Source of the DNA: Phytophthora sp. 'mugwort'
Taxonomy: Eukaryota > Oomycota > Peronosporomycetes > Peronosporales > Peronosporaceae
NCBI GenBank assembly: GCA_033558025.1
Contig: JAUCEF010000018.1
Coordinates: forward strand, 1,364,001-1,428,000
Direction of reading: 5' to 3'
DNA length: 64,000 nt
Shown: positions 32,651-44,419 of the stretch, one piece after another
Layout: the number at the start of each line of letters is the position of its first letter
Position numbering within the stretch: position 1 is the first letter of the stretch
Notes under the pieces: generated by a model
What the model was told of the DNA's origin: nothing
Databases searched by the model: none
The model's input: only the letters and a program-made list of their open reading frames with translations
Made by a program: the position numbers and the translations under genes

Positions 32651-33650
32651 GAACGCGGTTTTGGGAAGCACCGCAGCGGAGGCAACCACAGCTCCTTTTC
32701 GGATTACGATATCCTCAGTCGGGGCGTTACACTTCCACGATGAGTCTTCCTTCTTGGATGCAACACAGCGTTCTCGCCACCTTCACGGTCCCATCAAGAT
32801 CTGGCACACCTTCGACAAGCACTGTCGTCTCTTCAGGGGCTTCTCCTTGGACGTTGGTCACTACCAGAGCTTGACCGCCAGGACGTAACGGCACGGTAGA
32901 GCTCATTCGAGAGATATACTTTCTTCCACTCGGGGCGAGCCAAGGGGGAATACCTCGCCAGTGTCTCTTAACGTCACGGTATTCTCGTCGAGATCGACCA
33001 TCGTACGGAAAGCTTTGAGAGTATCCGTTCACAGGATGGCACCTACGTCCGGAACGCTTTGAGAGTATTCGTTCCCAGGATGGCACCTACATACAGACGG
33101 TCAACAACGACAAGAGGTCTCAATTGCTCCAGCGTACCCAACTGCACGGGAAGGTCGATGATGCCCTTAATGTCTAGGTGATGGCTGGAGGCGCTGATCA
33201 GTCCTCGAGTGTAGAGGCGTAACCCTTTGGGGATCGACCAAGCCGTCGGAGGACTCTGGAGTCAACCAGGCTGGCCACGGCTCCAGTGTCGATCAACATC
33301 TTGGTAGGGAGGCAGTCGAGGCGGCCCACAGACAGCGCTTCGACATCTCCCACGGAACCGATCACTCTTTTACCGACAGGGACCAAGTGTTCTTCTTCGT
33401 CGCCGCGGTACCGAGCCTCAGTCAGGAGAGGGCAGAGTCCAGGTTTCCTTCTTCGTCTCAGAACCTTGTCGTTGTGGACGACGTATACGCGTTGGTTCAA
33501 GTCACTCTTCGATTCAGGGCCGGCCTCGTAATCCGGCCACGCTTCGGACCGTACGGCCATCAGCGAGGAGCCCTCGAAACTCACCAGTTTGTTCAGGCGA
33601 GGGCCAGGGGATTCGGTAATCCCCCGGCGTTCGCTGCCCGGCACCCACGC
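32651..33650 (-). pseudogene. Protease region of element B
   Basis: Minus-strand retropepsin with active site MLIDTGAVASLVDSRVLRRL (about 33300-33240). The downstream part that normally follows Ty3/gypsy protease has LRPGGQALVVTNVQG and VARTLCCIQEGRLIVEV at about 32890-32730, then CNAPTEDIVIRKGAVVASAA up to the mitochondrial insert. The DTG triad is intact. A frameshift at about 33090-33190 and a short duplication (gaacgctttgagagtatycgttc, about 33010-33080) disrupt the frame. Confidence 0.8.
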
Positions 33651-35560
33651 GCTTCTACCTTGGCCCTTATTAGCGCCGCCCTGTCGGCGAATATCTCTTC
33701 AGTGCGTCTGATGACATGTCGTCGAAGAGTCGCGTCCAAAACATGAATCAGATTATCGACGACGATAGAAACACGCCGACTCAGCTTATCAGATTTGGAA
33801 CGGATGTTCTGAGATGGCTTCAACCGCGAGGGGCCACCCGAAGCAGTCACGATATCCGTCTTCGTAAGGAAGTACACTGCTCGGCGTATTAGGGAACGGC
33901 GCGGTTTTCGAAAGTAAGCCGAAAGTGAGATCGTCAACCCACCATACCGACCGCCTCCTCAGAGCGCCCGTGGGCCCGGCAGGACCCACGGCAATTCTGC
34001 TCCATGATATTCGCTTCGACGTCGGCAGGCTTAGCGGCTTGTTTCGGGTTCCTGGCTTGCCGGATTTCGTCGACGACAAGGCCAACTCCTCCACCTACGT
34101 CGCGGTCATCAGAGGCTCCTTCTCCTTCGACAGTGACCAGGGAGACCGTTCCCGGTTGGTATTCCGATTCGCGGACGTTACGGTAAGCACGCTTGGCTTC
34201 CTCGGAGGCGGCCAGCGTCTCATTAAATCGCTTCAATCAGTACTCGGGTGAAGACAGCTCCCCAGGTGATGACCCCCTCGTTTTGGCTAGCGTCTCCACT
34301 GGGATGGCGAGAAGCGTACTCAGCTCCTCGAGCATCAATTCTTTATGTTGGCTAGTGTTCCATTCCATCCGTCTTTTCAGGGCGACTTCATCCAGAGGAT
34401 ATAGCCGCTCTTCAAGTTCCTTATCGTACTCCTCCTTCTCGTCGGACGCGATCCCTTCGGCTAGAGCATCCAGCTCTTCAGGTGAGAATAGTCGCTTGTA
34501 CAGGGGAAGTGAATCATCTTCCGCCGCGCCCGCCTCCGAGCCAAGATCGTCGTCCATGAGGTGCCTCTCAACTCGGCCAGACGCCGATGAGTCCCCCTAA
34601 CGCTTCCAATGCGTTCTGTCTTGGCAATCAGGGCGTCCACGAACAGCGCATACATATCATCGCCTTCGTGACCGTCACCTGGTCCTTCCTTCGTCTGTCC
34701 GTCAAGGCATATCTCGCCCGCTTCATCTCCACACCCGTTTCCCAAGGGTGGAGCGCTCAGAGTCTCCGCGACAGTCTAGAGTCCGGGCTCCGGTTCAAAG
34801 ATGGCGCCTTGACAGACTTGTTCGTCCTCTCTCTCTCTCCAATGAGCTTCTCCGTTTCAAGAGTCCGCATAGACGGTTTTTTCTTCAGCAAAGGACCCCT
34901 TATAGCGCCCTTTATAGTCATCCCACATCGCATTCGAGCATTCTTCAGAGTCGTAACTACTACTCACAACGTAGCCCTCGGTCAGGACACTCTTGTCTTC
35001 GAAGGTTGGACTCCGCCAGTCCGACGTCACTCTCGTAGCGTTTTCGTCATAGTGTTCCGATCCCACCGCTTCCAGAGCGTGGGTTTGTTCATAGAGGCGT
35101 TCCGTGGCTTCCGCTTCCATAGCGTAGACCTTCTCATTGTAACGTTCAGCGGCCTCTGCTTCCACAACGTAGGCTTTCTCTTTCTTCGTTCATCGTCGCG
35201 GGCGTCACAGCGCCGCCCACCGGCGTGTCGATCCGTGAGTCCCCTTGTCTCTTATAATGCATCGAGTTTCTTGATTCCATTTTTCCGTAGTCAATCTCAT
35301 CGTTCCTTCAGTCATAGTTGCCGCTGACCCATCTCGCTGCGTTCCGGAACACCTCCAGACATCTTTTGATTACCGTGCCCAGAGCGTTCCGTCTCGTATC
35401 GTCTCAGTGTCAAGAGAAAGAAGCGACACCCCTCCTTCCCCTTCCTCTTGCCCCCATTAATGTTGGGACTGACCTTGCTCGGGAGCAGCCGTCGTCATCG
35501 TCGCTCCTTGCGAGACCAGGCGATTAATCGCAGCTCGAGCGGGCCATTGCGCCATCATGT
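33651..35560 (-). pseudogene. Linker region between nucleocapsid and protease (element B)
   Basis: Minus-strand fragments at 34745-34461, 34557-34237 and 34236-33934 have coding character: Glu/Asp-rich helices such as LFSPEELDALAEGIASDEKE and RYNEKVYAMEAEATERLYEQ at 35150-35090. The region is long (about 1.9 kb) for a Ty3/gypsy element and repeats short EAxATERLYE-type units at about 35160-35060. No recognised domain. Confidence 0.5.
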
Positions 35561-35599
35561 GGGTCGTTTCCCCACATAGGAAGCACGCTCTTTGGCCTT

Positions 35600-37650
35600 G
35601 GGGCGTTCCTCATTCCGGTTCGTCATCCCTCCACCGTTCCTACTCGGTTGGTGGGAGTGCGGAAGGGAACATTTCACCGTAATGTGTCCGCGAGCGTGGC
35701 AATTTCCGCACGTTGCGTCCAAGCGTCGACACGAGATACGACTGCAACCAAGGACATGGCAGCGTCCACACAGCTTTTGACCTTTCTGTGTGTACAGGTC
35801 AGGCCTTGACGGATTCCTCCCGTAGGGTGGAGGGAACGGAAGCGTTCATGCTCACGCCAGCAGCGTTCCGAGCCAACTCTTGGTCCGCGAACGTTTCGTA
35901 CGCCGCGGCTGCGAACGCTTCCGTCACCTGACAGCGAGATAGCCCTTGCTGTTACTCCAACAAGAGATTTTGCGTCTGCTGCATCATTGCCATCATTTGC
36001 GCCATTAAAGCATTCTCTGAGCCAGACTTCTTCGCGGGTTCCTCGACGAAGTCAGCATCAACTGTACAGTATAGGACTAATAAGCTGAATTGTACTACGG
36101 TACAGTGAACTGTAAATTTGCACACCCAATTAAGACTGTAGTATTGTTCGCGATTGCACATGTACAACTAACTTACACGATGCATTCGTTTACTGTTAAT
36201 CTCTATACTAAGTAACGTGGACGAAAGAGGCTGCTTAGAAGAACGTTGCGGCCACATCTTCCACTGGGAGATGCATATCAGTACGGCCACCGCCTGTGGT
36301 ATAGAGTTCACCATAGACGTATATAGAGCGGTCTTCCAGTTCTTGTTCCGTAGTCCTGCCAGGAAGTACTGGTAACGCATCTGGGGGTCATAACACTGGG
36401 CGGCATCGCAGATGCTAGACACCAGGTCGCCCGACACTTCGGCCGACATTCCCCTGGAATGCTTGGTAGACTTCAAGCGTTCTATCATTTTGCAGGGGTG
36501 CCAGGCATACGAACTGGTTATGGAATCGAGTCCGCAGAGTTTCGAAGTCGTTGGTTCCGCTTGTGTCTGTAGGGCAGGTCTGGCGCAAGGCCTCGTCCAG
36601 ACCATAAGTAACTCTCTCGGTAACGTTCCAGAATGTCCGAGTCTTTTCCACGCTGGCCCCCGTCCGAATAGAAGGCTGAATCATTCTGACAGCGTTCTTG
36701 ATCTGTGAAGGCATTTATTCAAACAAAGGCCGTTGGGCGGAGGAGTCGTCGCTAGAGCCTCCACTCCCAGAGGGGGCCAGATGTCCCCAAGGGACGTTAC
36801 CGTGCGGCGAAGTCGTAGCCGCCGTAGCGCCAGGTGAAATGGTAACCCCTGGAGTAGGGCACTGCCACGTACCTGTTCCGGTGTCCCATACTGACGCAAG
36901 AATGTCATTGTTCCTTGTGAGTGCACGTACGGGCTAGTGAACCCAAAGCTTGACGATCCGAGCGTATCACCAACGGTGTAGCCCCCATACGAGGGTATAG
37001 CCGTTCGCACTTGCTTAGAAGGCCCCTGCGTAGCAGGTACACCTATCGGCGGAGTCGGCTGCGGGTTCGGTCCGTATCCCCCACACTGGCAGAGATTGTT
37101 GGGGCGTCGTCACCATGTAGTAGGGGATATTGTTGTAGGGCCACGAGCTTCCACTACTAGGGAACCCCTGTTTCCCCGCAGGACCATTCCTGAGTGCGAT
37201 TCAGCAGCACTGTACAACGGAGGCGCGTCAGTGGCCGGTGGTGATGAAGGTATCGGAAGTTGAGTAGTCCCCCCTTGCGCCGTTAGTCTGCGCAGACGTC
37301 CCTTGAACGCCACTTGAAGTATCCGTGGGGGGGGAGCGGCCCCTGCCATACCTCTATTCCCGCTTTCAGCCTGTTGCACAACCGACCTTATCGTATTCAA
37401 CCCAGCCGAATTGACAGGCTGGGGCGCGCAGGGTTCGTCAGCGGAGCCGTAGGAGCGTCGGGCGTGACCGTACCGAGCCGCCTACGATCCCTTCATTCTG
37501 CGAAGCTCCTCTTGAGTTGGGTTCTCTTGCTCTTGAGTAGCTGGTACCGGCCCCTTACTTCCTCCGCGTCGATCACCTCGCTGATGGCCTCGCTGTACTC
37601 AGAGTCAGCTTCCACTCCTTGTGCTTCAGTCGACATCATGTTCCCGAGTC
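35600..37650 (-). pseudogene. gag with two zinc knuckles (element B)
   Basis: Minus-strand gag. The likely start is MSTEAQGVEADSEYSEAISE at about 37640. A Gly/Pro/Tyr-rich segment follows, then the capsid core at 36714-36170 (FETLRTRFHNQFVCLAPLQN, YDPQMRYQYFLAGLRNKNWK). A Met/Gln-rich stretch (ALMAQMMAMMQQTQN, about 36010) comes next, then the nucleocapsid at about 35790-35650 with CGNCHARGHITVKC, a complete CCHC knuckle, preceded by a second Cys-rich motif. An AT-rich interruption at about 36058-36200 splits the frame. It is of the same type as gag of element D. Confidence 0.75.
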
Positions 37651-37930
37651 TCCTCCTCTTCTCGAGGACGAACACTTCATCAGACGAAGTAGTAGATACT
37701 ATCGATCACTGGAATACTTCTAGCAGACCACAAGGTATGAAGAGCCAGCACGCCTGTAGATCTTCCGCGTTGATCCATTCCTTCAAGCAGTAAGCGTGGT
37801 TCGCCGTCGAGAATAGAGGTTGACCGTCCAAGATTACCGTTGTTGGGTCGAACCGTTCACGATACGGATCACAACGTCCCACGAATCTTCTTGCCAAGAG
37901 CCAAACAAGTCTTTCTCCACTAGGCAAATA

Positions 37931-37946
37931 CCCTGCTTCTCCACCA
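37931..37946 (-). other. tRNA primer-binding site of element B
   Basis: Minus-strand TGGTGGAGAAGCAGGG, two bases (TT) after the LTR terminal CA. It is complementary to a tRNA end CCCTGCTTCTCCACCA, which has the expected A-CCA finish. The same site is used by element D (44404-44419). Confidence 0.85.
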
Positions 37947-37948
37947 AA

Positions 37949-38518
37949 TGTCGTGCCCCTTCCTCTGCAAAGGGGTCGGCAATCTGCGGGCTGTTTTGAG
38001 TACGGTCTTGTTTAGATTAACTCGAATGGAGGAACGCTTGATAGGGAAAGTAGAACGCTTAACGGAAAAATGCAATTTCCTAGTTGGTTGGGGCTGGATT
38101 CTGTTCTACAGAGAAGCTTACGACTGAGATCTAGACTACAGCGACCTCACTCATGGGTAGTACATCCAATTCAGAACATCCACTTGAACAGCTCACGCGC
38201 TCCCCGCCCGATGCATACGATTTGGCCACTGTTCAGCCTACGGAACCTTATCGCCTCGCCCGATTCACGGAAGAACGGTTAGCCTGAACGGCTAGGTCAG
38301 CCCTCCTCGAGACTAAGGGCCCGGTCAGACGCCAAACCGAGTACCTCGTAGAGAGCGCACTTGCACCGCGGTCATCACGTAGGATAGTGAGTCCCATAAG
38401 CGGCCATACCTTCGGCGAGAGTGATGCGATCCCATGGTCGCGGCACTTGTACCGCAGCAGGGCCTTGACACACGGCCGGAATAGCTGGCGTGTTGGTTCC
38501 CCACCCGGACCCGGGACA
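37949..38518 (-). repeat. 5' LTR of element B (right end)
   Basis: 570-bp LTR running from TGTCCCGGGTCC at 38518 to CACGACA at 37949. It is nearly identical to the inverted LTR at 24371-24938. Confidence 0.9.
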
Positions 38519-38523
38519 CTCGG
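38519..38523. other. Target-site duplication, right copy (CTCGG)
   Basis: Directly follows the right LTR and equals 24366-24370. A2 sequence resumes immediately after it. Confidence 0.85.
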
Positions 38524-41500
38524 AACCCAGGGCCCAGGCTCTTCCGACGCGGCCATCGAAGGGTGTTATCACATCCTCGACGGCGAGACCGGTCATTGGG
38601 TCAAGGCAGGCGGCATCCAGCTAGAGCCGCTGTCTGAGGAGCCAGAGCTCCTGAACCTCGAAGAGTTGACACCGACAGATTTCCTGGCCAACCTGAAGGC
38701 TGAGGTGATCGCGGAGGTGGTACTCTTAAAGCACGAGTCCACTCTTGAGAAACTGAGTTTCTCTTTGGTAATGGACGAGGCCGTCCTGGAGGCATTCTCC
38801 TCCAAGCGTGCTTCGCGCTTGAGTTCTGAGGTTCTCAAGAACCCGAAGGATCCGGTGTATCCTTCGATGAAGGAGTTTGATGAAGTGATGTCCAAGTGTC
38901 CACAGCCCCAACTCCCACCGGATCTGGGATTGGGCACGAAGTACGTTGTCACCAAACAATGACCACTGCCTCGTGAGCAGTGCAAGGCCATTGATACCTT
39001 CTTCACGGCTACGCCAAGACAGGCATGATGTGAGGGTCAAAATCCCCGTACGACGCTAACCTTCTGCGTTCGGAAGCCGAACGGGAAGTTGTGTCTCGTT
39101 CATGCTTTCAATAAGCTGAACAGCGCGACGGTGCCGGCCCAGACACTCATCCCGCGAAAGGATGTCTTATTGAACAACATGGCCACGTGCGAGTTGTACT
39201 GCGCCCTGGATCTGGTGGATGGATACTACCAGATCTGACGCGCGAGAGCGATATCCCGCCCACCGCAGTGAGCACTCCGAGCAGTATGCTCTGGGAGTGG
39301 CTTGTGATGCCACAGGGCCTGCGTGCGTACGCACAGTCGTACTTGACGAGACCTTCGTCCATCTCCGAGCCGAAGGAGACAAGACGGATATGGAGGTGCA
39401 TTTGGAGCACCTCCGTGGAGTCTTAGAGGGCATGAGAGCGAATAAGCTCTATGCCAACATCGACAAGTATCTCTTCGCGGCGCAAGAGATCAAAGCTCTC
39501 GGCTGCTTGGTCAGTAACTTCGGCGTTCGAGCCGATCCAGAGAAGGTCAAGACCATTTCGGCTTTTCCAACACCTAGACCCCAGAAGGAGTGGCTGGGCT
39601 TGGCCAACAACGTCCACGAGTACAGCAAAGGGTACGAGGTCTGGCTAGACCCGCGTTGGATCCTCGGAAGAAGGATACCGACTGGCACTGGGGACCAGGA
39701 AGCCTTTGACGATGTTTAGGCAAGCCTTCAGAAGGCGCTTGCCCTGGTATTGTCGGACGATACGAGACCGTTCAGCGTCGTCTGCGATGCATCCGATATT
39801 GCAGTCGGTCGGATGTCCATTGCTGCAGCACGATGCTACAGGACGTGAATGAGTAATCTCGTTCCAGTTCAGGCAGCTTAAGGTACCGAGCGGAGCTGCC
39901 CTGTTCATGACAAGGAGTTGCTTGTCACGAAGTACGCCCTTGTCAAGTTCCGGGTGCAACGCCTGGCTCCCAGCCCTTTGGGATCTACACGAATCACGCA
40001 TCCTTGTGGACGGCAACGAATTCGCCCCACTTGTCCCGAAGGATGGCGAGGTGGCTGTCCTTCTTCGCGGAATACAACTTCCTCGTCGAGTACACCCTGA
40101 CAAGCTCAACGTGCTTGTCAATGCGTTGTCACGCAGGCCGGACTACGAGCTGGCGCACGTCAGTCGTGCCATGACCAATCTATACGATCGGATACGCATG
40201 GCGTATCGGGGCGACGAAGACCTGACACATCTGGTACGGTTCCTGGCCGCTGGCAAGGAAGCCAATGCCGAGTTGCTCACGACACGTCAGAGTACCCGGC
40301 TCCATCGATATGAGTGGCACGATGACCTGCACATCAGAGCGCCCGGCTACATCGGTAGAGTGGCACGATGGCCTACTCTACTACCGAGTAGAGCCCCATG
40401 AACCCCACGGGTAGGCGTACCAAACGACGAGGATATCAAGTTTGACATCCTTCAGGAGGCGCATGATGCGCCGTCCAGCGGTCGCTTGGGCCACGAGGAG
40501 ACCTTCCAATCGGTCTGTCAGTACCGTTGGTGGACCCACATGTATAAGTGGGTCGCACAGTACGTGGAAACATGTGAAACATGTCAGCAGGTGAAACCCG
40601 CAGGGCACGCCTCGACTCCCTTGCAGAGCCTGCCCGTTCCAGCGGACTACTGGAAGTCGATGAGTCTTGACTTCATCTTTGGACTTCCAGTCGACGACCC
40701 GCGAAACACCGCCATCTTGGCGTTCGTGTGCCGTCTGAGCAAGATGGTGCGTCTTGCTCCGGTCAAAGATACCGTAACCGGGGAACAGGCTGTGAGTCTG
40801 TTCCTGGATGACAATTGTCTCGAATCTTGACCCGCAGTTTACCACTGCGTTCTGGCGAACACTGTTCGAACTACTTGGAACGCGGCTGCACATGTCCACT
40901 GCCGATCATACCCAAACGGATTGCCAGACGGAGCGTGTCAACCGAGTGCTTGAGAACACTCTACGCAGTATCTGTGCGGATTCCCTTTGCACTTGGTCAG
41001 AACGCCTGCCAGTGGTTGGGTTCGCACTCAACAATGTGGTTCACGCATCGACCGGGTATACCCCGTTCTACCTGAATGTCTTACGCCGTCCACGGGCGCC
41101 GTTCACTTTACGAGGCAATATCCCGTCTGCAGTTCTAAGTGGTGGAGAGGCTCGGAAAGCGCTTTCCTCCTGGGTCTCGGACATGAGACCGGTTTCCTTG
41201 CGGACACATGTGGAGTATTTTGTAGACACCAGGCTGAAAAAAAATGTAATCAGCCGTGTCCGTGATGCCGTGGCAGAGGGACAGGACAAACAAAGGAGCA
41301 GTCTGACAAACATGGAAGAGGAAACTTAAACGTGTTTAGTGCCGGTGAATTAATCCTACTAGACACTAGGAACCTACCACTAGCCACGGTAAGTTCCGTA
41401 GGGAGCAACACGTTGGTGCACCGCTTCATTGGACCCTTCGCGGTCATGGCCAGACTTGGTGCGGCATACACTATCGATCTGCCTGTGTCGATGACGACCC

Positions 41501-41630
41501 ACTCGACGTCTACGTGGGCCGTCTGAAGCGGTACCATGATCCGCAGGCCCTGGCAGCCCCGCACTCTCCCCACGCGGAAGTGTGGAGAAGCGTTAACCAA
41601 GAATATCAGATCCCCAAGGAATGGCCAGAT
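38524..41630 (+). pseudogene. Pol of element A2, second half: RT, RNaseH, integrase
   Basis: Continuation of A2 after element B. A helical leader reads SDAAIEGCYHILDGETGHW and LEELTPTDFLANLKAEVIAE (38540-38960). RT at about 39040-39640 has FCVRKPNGKLCLVHAFNKLN and CALDLVDGYYQI, and a thumb with LYANIDKYLFAAQEIKALGC. RNaseH at about 39720-40130 has VCDASDIAVGR and, near its end, VNALSRRPDYELA. Integrase at about 40420-41330 has ETCETCQQVKPAGH, SMSLDFIFGLPVDDPRNTAI and QTDCQTERVNRVLENTLRSI. A C-terminal GPF/Y-type segment (HRFIGPFAVMARLGAAYTID) follows at about 41425-41490. Several stops and frameshifts. No family-A 3' LTR follows; family C sequence takes over at about 41790. Confidence 0.88.
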
Positions 41631-41789
41631 CGGTGAGAAAGGCGGCCCCAGCTGTGAAGAGAGGGGGCGATCGAGCCGGATCGAGATACGAGATAAAGGT
41701 GGGGCGACGTTCGACTTAATCTGGGGTGTGAGGGGATACTTCGATGACGAGAATGGAAAGGGTCGGGCAACCACCCAACACATACCTGT

Positions 41790-43065
41790 TATAATGTGAT
41801 AACCTGACCAATTGGGGATCGGATGGATATTCGAAGCCTGGAGCGAGGGGAACGCATGAGATCAGGACCTGCAAGCGTTGACGGAATCGACCAAACCGGA
41901 TCTAACACCTGTTTGACCTCGGTCGGACCCCGATCATGCGGATCTGGTGTCCGCGGGCTGGATTATCGGACCGATCATACGTTCAAGTTGTGGAAGATCG
42001 AGCTGATCCGGCTACCGCAAATCGAGCTACACCCTGCCGCCTAAGCTCGATCAGAGCGGGTCGATCTTGCAGCCAAGATCGAGCCGATCGATGGAATTGG
42101 TAGCAGATCTGGCAGATCGGGCCGATCCGACGTTCAAGCAGCGCAAGATCGAGCTGATCCTGCTACCGCAGATTGGTCTACGCCCCGCCGTCCGAGATCG
42201 GGCAGAATGGATCGACCGATATTCGCCGATCGGCATACAGGTTCCGACATCCTCGATCTGTCAGATGGCAGACATGTTCTGACATACGCGATCTGGCAGA
42301 TCGGGCCGATCGGTGTTGGCAGATCGACATACGCGTTCGGACATCCGCGATCTGGCAGAGCGGGATTCGATCCATAATCATCCTCGGGGATGTGCAAGTA
42401 TGAAGACGGTAAGTGTTGAGTGGTTAAAGAAGTCGAGATTCAGGAGATTCAGGGGTACGAGATAGGGTTCAGGATGGGAGGGTAGGACAAGAAAAGGATA
42501 AACAACAATCAGACTCGAATTTACATTGGACTACTTAGGCGCTTTTAAGTGCTGCTGGAAGGGATCTACATTGGCCCTCCAAAGTATCAGCTAGCCCCAC
42601 GTAGCAGATCAAGCGTCGCGGTGAGAGGATCGGATTAGATATTGGCCGACCCTCCCCCACGCTATCGAACTTCTGCTCAAGCGCATACCTCGATCGATCG
42701 GCATTCAGCGCTTGGCCGACGATCGCTTCGACTCTCACTCGCAAGATCCCGCTAAAGGGAGCAGAAGAAACTCAAGGAAAAAAAAGGAACAACGCCACAC
42801 GACAACTTCGCCCTCGGATCAAGTCCAGGCCTCCTATCGGAGGTAAACTGCCTCAGTTCGGAACCAATAACGGCAGCAGGTCGAAGACTTCCGCGCTGCT
42901 CCACGTCCCCGGATCCCGCCGGGACGTTCAAGGATTTACATCGCTGCATCCTTCGGGGTCCCAAGAGAGCAGATCCAGCCCACCGACAGGTACATAAGGT
43001 GAGACCAAGTTCAGCTGATTCACGGATCATTGGGGAACCTCTCCGTTAGTCGGTGTCTGGGCGCA
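41790..43065 (+). repeat. GATC-rich LTR of element C2
   Basis: Plus-oriented copy of the family C LTR, ending GGGCGCA at 43065; the 5' edge is approximate. The part 42100-43065 aligns with C1. It contains a diverged internal duplication (gatcgagctgatcc ... gctaccgca at about 41998-42030 and 42150-42175) and dozens of GATC sites. Confidence 0.6.
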
Positions 43066-43067
43066 GT

Positions 43068-43089
43068 TGGTAAGTGGATCGGGTCTTGA
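43068..43089 (+). other. tRNA primer-binding site of element C2
   Basis: TGGTAAGTGGATCGGGTCTT begins 2 nt after the LTR end. The complement has a regular tRNA T-arm and acceptor ending CCA. A 15-base T run follows at about 43093-43107. Confidence 0.7.
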
Positions 43090-43117
43090 GCGTTTTTTTT
43101 TTTTTTTACCAATCCCG

Positions 43118-43678
43118 CTACACCATAGAAGCGAGGCCAGCTCCTTGAAGCGAAGCTGTGCCTTCTCCGCCTGAGAGAGAGAGAGTCTGCCCAAGGCCAA
43201 AAGCCCGGGTCCCTTGCGAGACCGCGCAAGGGGTTCCATACGAAGGAACCCCGGCTGCATACGACGAGTATGCGCCATAGCGGTAAGGCTGGGAGTACGC
43301 AGGAGTTGCACCCGACTGACACAGGCCGCAAGATGTCCCGAAGGAGGTACATCCTCCTCTGGACACAGACGCCGAAAGGGCATCCAGACGTCGGAAGGCG
43401 TCGTCCACGTCATTGGTCCGACGGCCGACCCGACCTTCACGGTCCGTAAAGTCGTCTGCCAGATGGCTCAAATCGTCACGGACCGGCAACGATCCCAGAG
43501 GTCCCCGCCCGAACGGCTGCACGCCCGCCCTCACCGACGCCAAGCGCAATCTCCAGCGCAAGGGCCCGACGACGGAGAGCGGAGTCCTCAACGGCTCGAG
43601 ATGGAGCTGAAGGCGGCACACCAGGTTTGAGCCGGACCGTAGGGGCGGTGCTTCATACTCGTACTCGTACGAGGGCAC
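43118..43678 (-). pseudogene. Possible gag-like ORF fragment, Tyr/Gly/Ser-rich
   Basis: Open minus-strand frame of 186 codons containing DDLSHLADDFTDREGRVGRR and a Tyr/Gly/Ser/Ala-rich tail (YGAYSSYAAGVPSYG). Composition resembles the N-terminal half of gag in elements B and D, but no domain is recognised and it points away from its supposed LTR. Could be an orphan fragment or a chance frame in GC-rich repeat DNA. Confidence 0.3.
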
Positions 43679-43699
43679 CGCCGCCTCTCCTCGACCGTA

Positions 43700-44060
43700 T
43701 AGGGAGACCCAATACCACGTGGAGCGTGTGCTCGAGGAAAGACGCGTTCATGGGAAGCGCCAGTTCCGCATGAAATGGAGGCGTTACGCGAATGCTAGTT
43801 TCCCGAGTGGGAACGGTGGACGCCGTCTTGGGCACCATCTTAACCGTTCCTCGGGAAGTCCAACGAGTGAGCTACTGTTGGAGGCGCAACTGTATGAAGA
43901 CGAGGTTGGCGCCCGGTCCCAAGTTGCACTTAGCGATCGGATTTGCAAAGTTTCTGGAATACGACGCTGGATTATACGGGCGACGAGGGGCCGTTGTCAA
44001 TACCGGATCTGGCGGAGTGGCACCCAGGTGGATGCGGCGGGATCAAGGTCGTAGTACAGG
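43700..44060 (+). pseudogene. Chromodomain fragment of a Ty3/gypsy integrase tail
   Basis: Plus-strand frame from about 43705 reads YHVERVLEERRVHGKRQFRM followed by KWRRY, matching the first strands of a chromodomain. The rest decays (EFLEYDAGLY-like segment at 43940). No integrase core is attached, so it is an orphan 3' fragment. Confidence 0.55.
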
Positions 44061-44099
44061 ACAGATGGCATGGTCGGAGAATGCATCGGTACCAAGGTA

Positions 44100-44401
44100 C
44101 GGATGTGACTGAGTCTGAAGGGGTGTCGCGAAGGTCTGGCTTGCACCGTCGCAATATGCGCGTGCGTGCGTGCTTGATATGAAGTTCGAGGATGGCGTAA
44201 GGAGGAAGAGCGACGGCAGGATCGCTCGTGCCGTCCAGGTTTGATTAGTAGTCGTGAATCTGTCCGGATTACAACAAGTTGAATCATCTGTTTGCATTAG
44301 CTTGGTTGTGAAGTATTATTACTTTCGTGAACTCTCTTACATGTACTCCGACCGTTCCCGTACAGTGCTGACCGTCCCATCATCCAGGCCGACTCGCGAC
44401 A
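44100..44401 (+). repeat. LTR end of element D
   Basis: The LTR of element D must end at CA 44400-44401, two bases before its primer site. I cannot find the 5' edge, so 44100 is nominal. Confidence 0.35.
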
Positions 44402-44403
44402 CG

Positions 44404-44419
44404 TGGTGGAGAAGCAGGG
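44404..44419 (+). other. tRNA primer-binding site of element D
   Basis: TGGTGGAGAAGCAGGG, identical to the primer site of element B, 2 nt after the presumed LTR end. Confidence 0.75.

Larger units (their letters stand above)
24371..38518 (-). mobile_element. Composite Ty3/gypsy element B with inverted terminal LTRs
   Basis: 14.15-kb unit inserted into A2 with 5-bp duplication CTCGG. On the minus strand, from right to left: LTR 38518-37949, primer site, gag with two zinc knuckles, linker, protease, mitochondrial insert, RT, RNaseH, integrase, pol end at 28332, an antisense ORF (26620-28120 on plus), a membrane-protein ORF (about 26480-25365), a purine tract, a shortened LTR (25214-24959), a second primer site, and finally an LTR in reverse orientation (24938-24371). 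All coding parts carry stops or frameshifts. The inverted terminal LTRs with one clean target duplication suggest integration of an abnormal cDNA. Confidence 0.85.

Noticed and set aside
41823..42403. Overlapping ORFs on both strands in the GATC-rich LTR
   Set aside because: Repeated short words (GATCGG, CATACAGG) generate open frames on both strands; no protein-like features.
43054..43118. tRNA gene or tRNA-derived SINE suggested by GGGCGCAGTTGGTAAG and CCCGCTACACCA
   Set aside because: The stretch is better explained as LTR end plus primer-binding site; no B box or cloverleaf can be formed, and the homologous stretch at 19230-19290 has the same layout.
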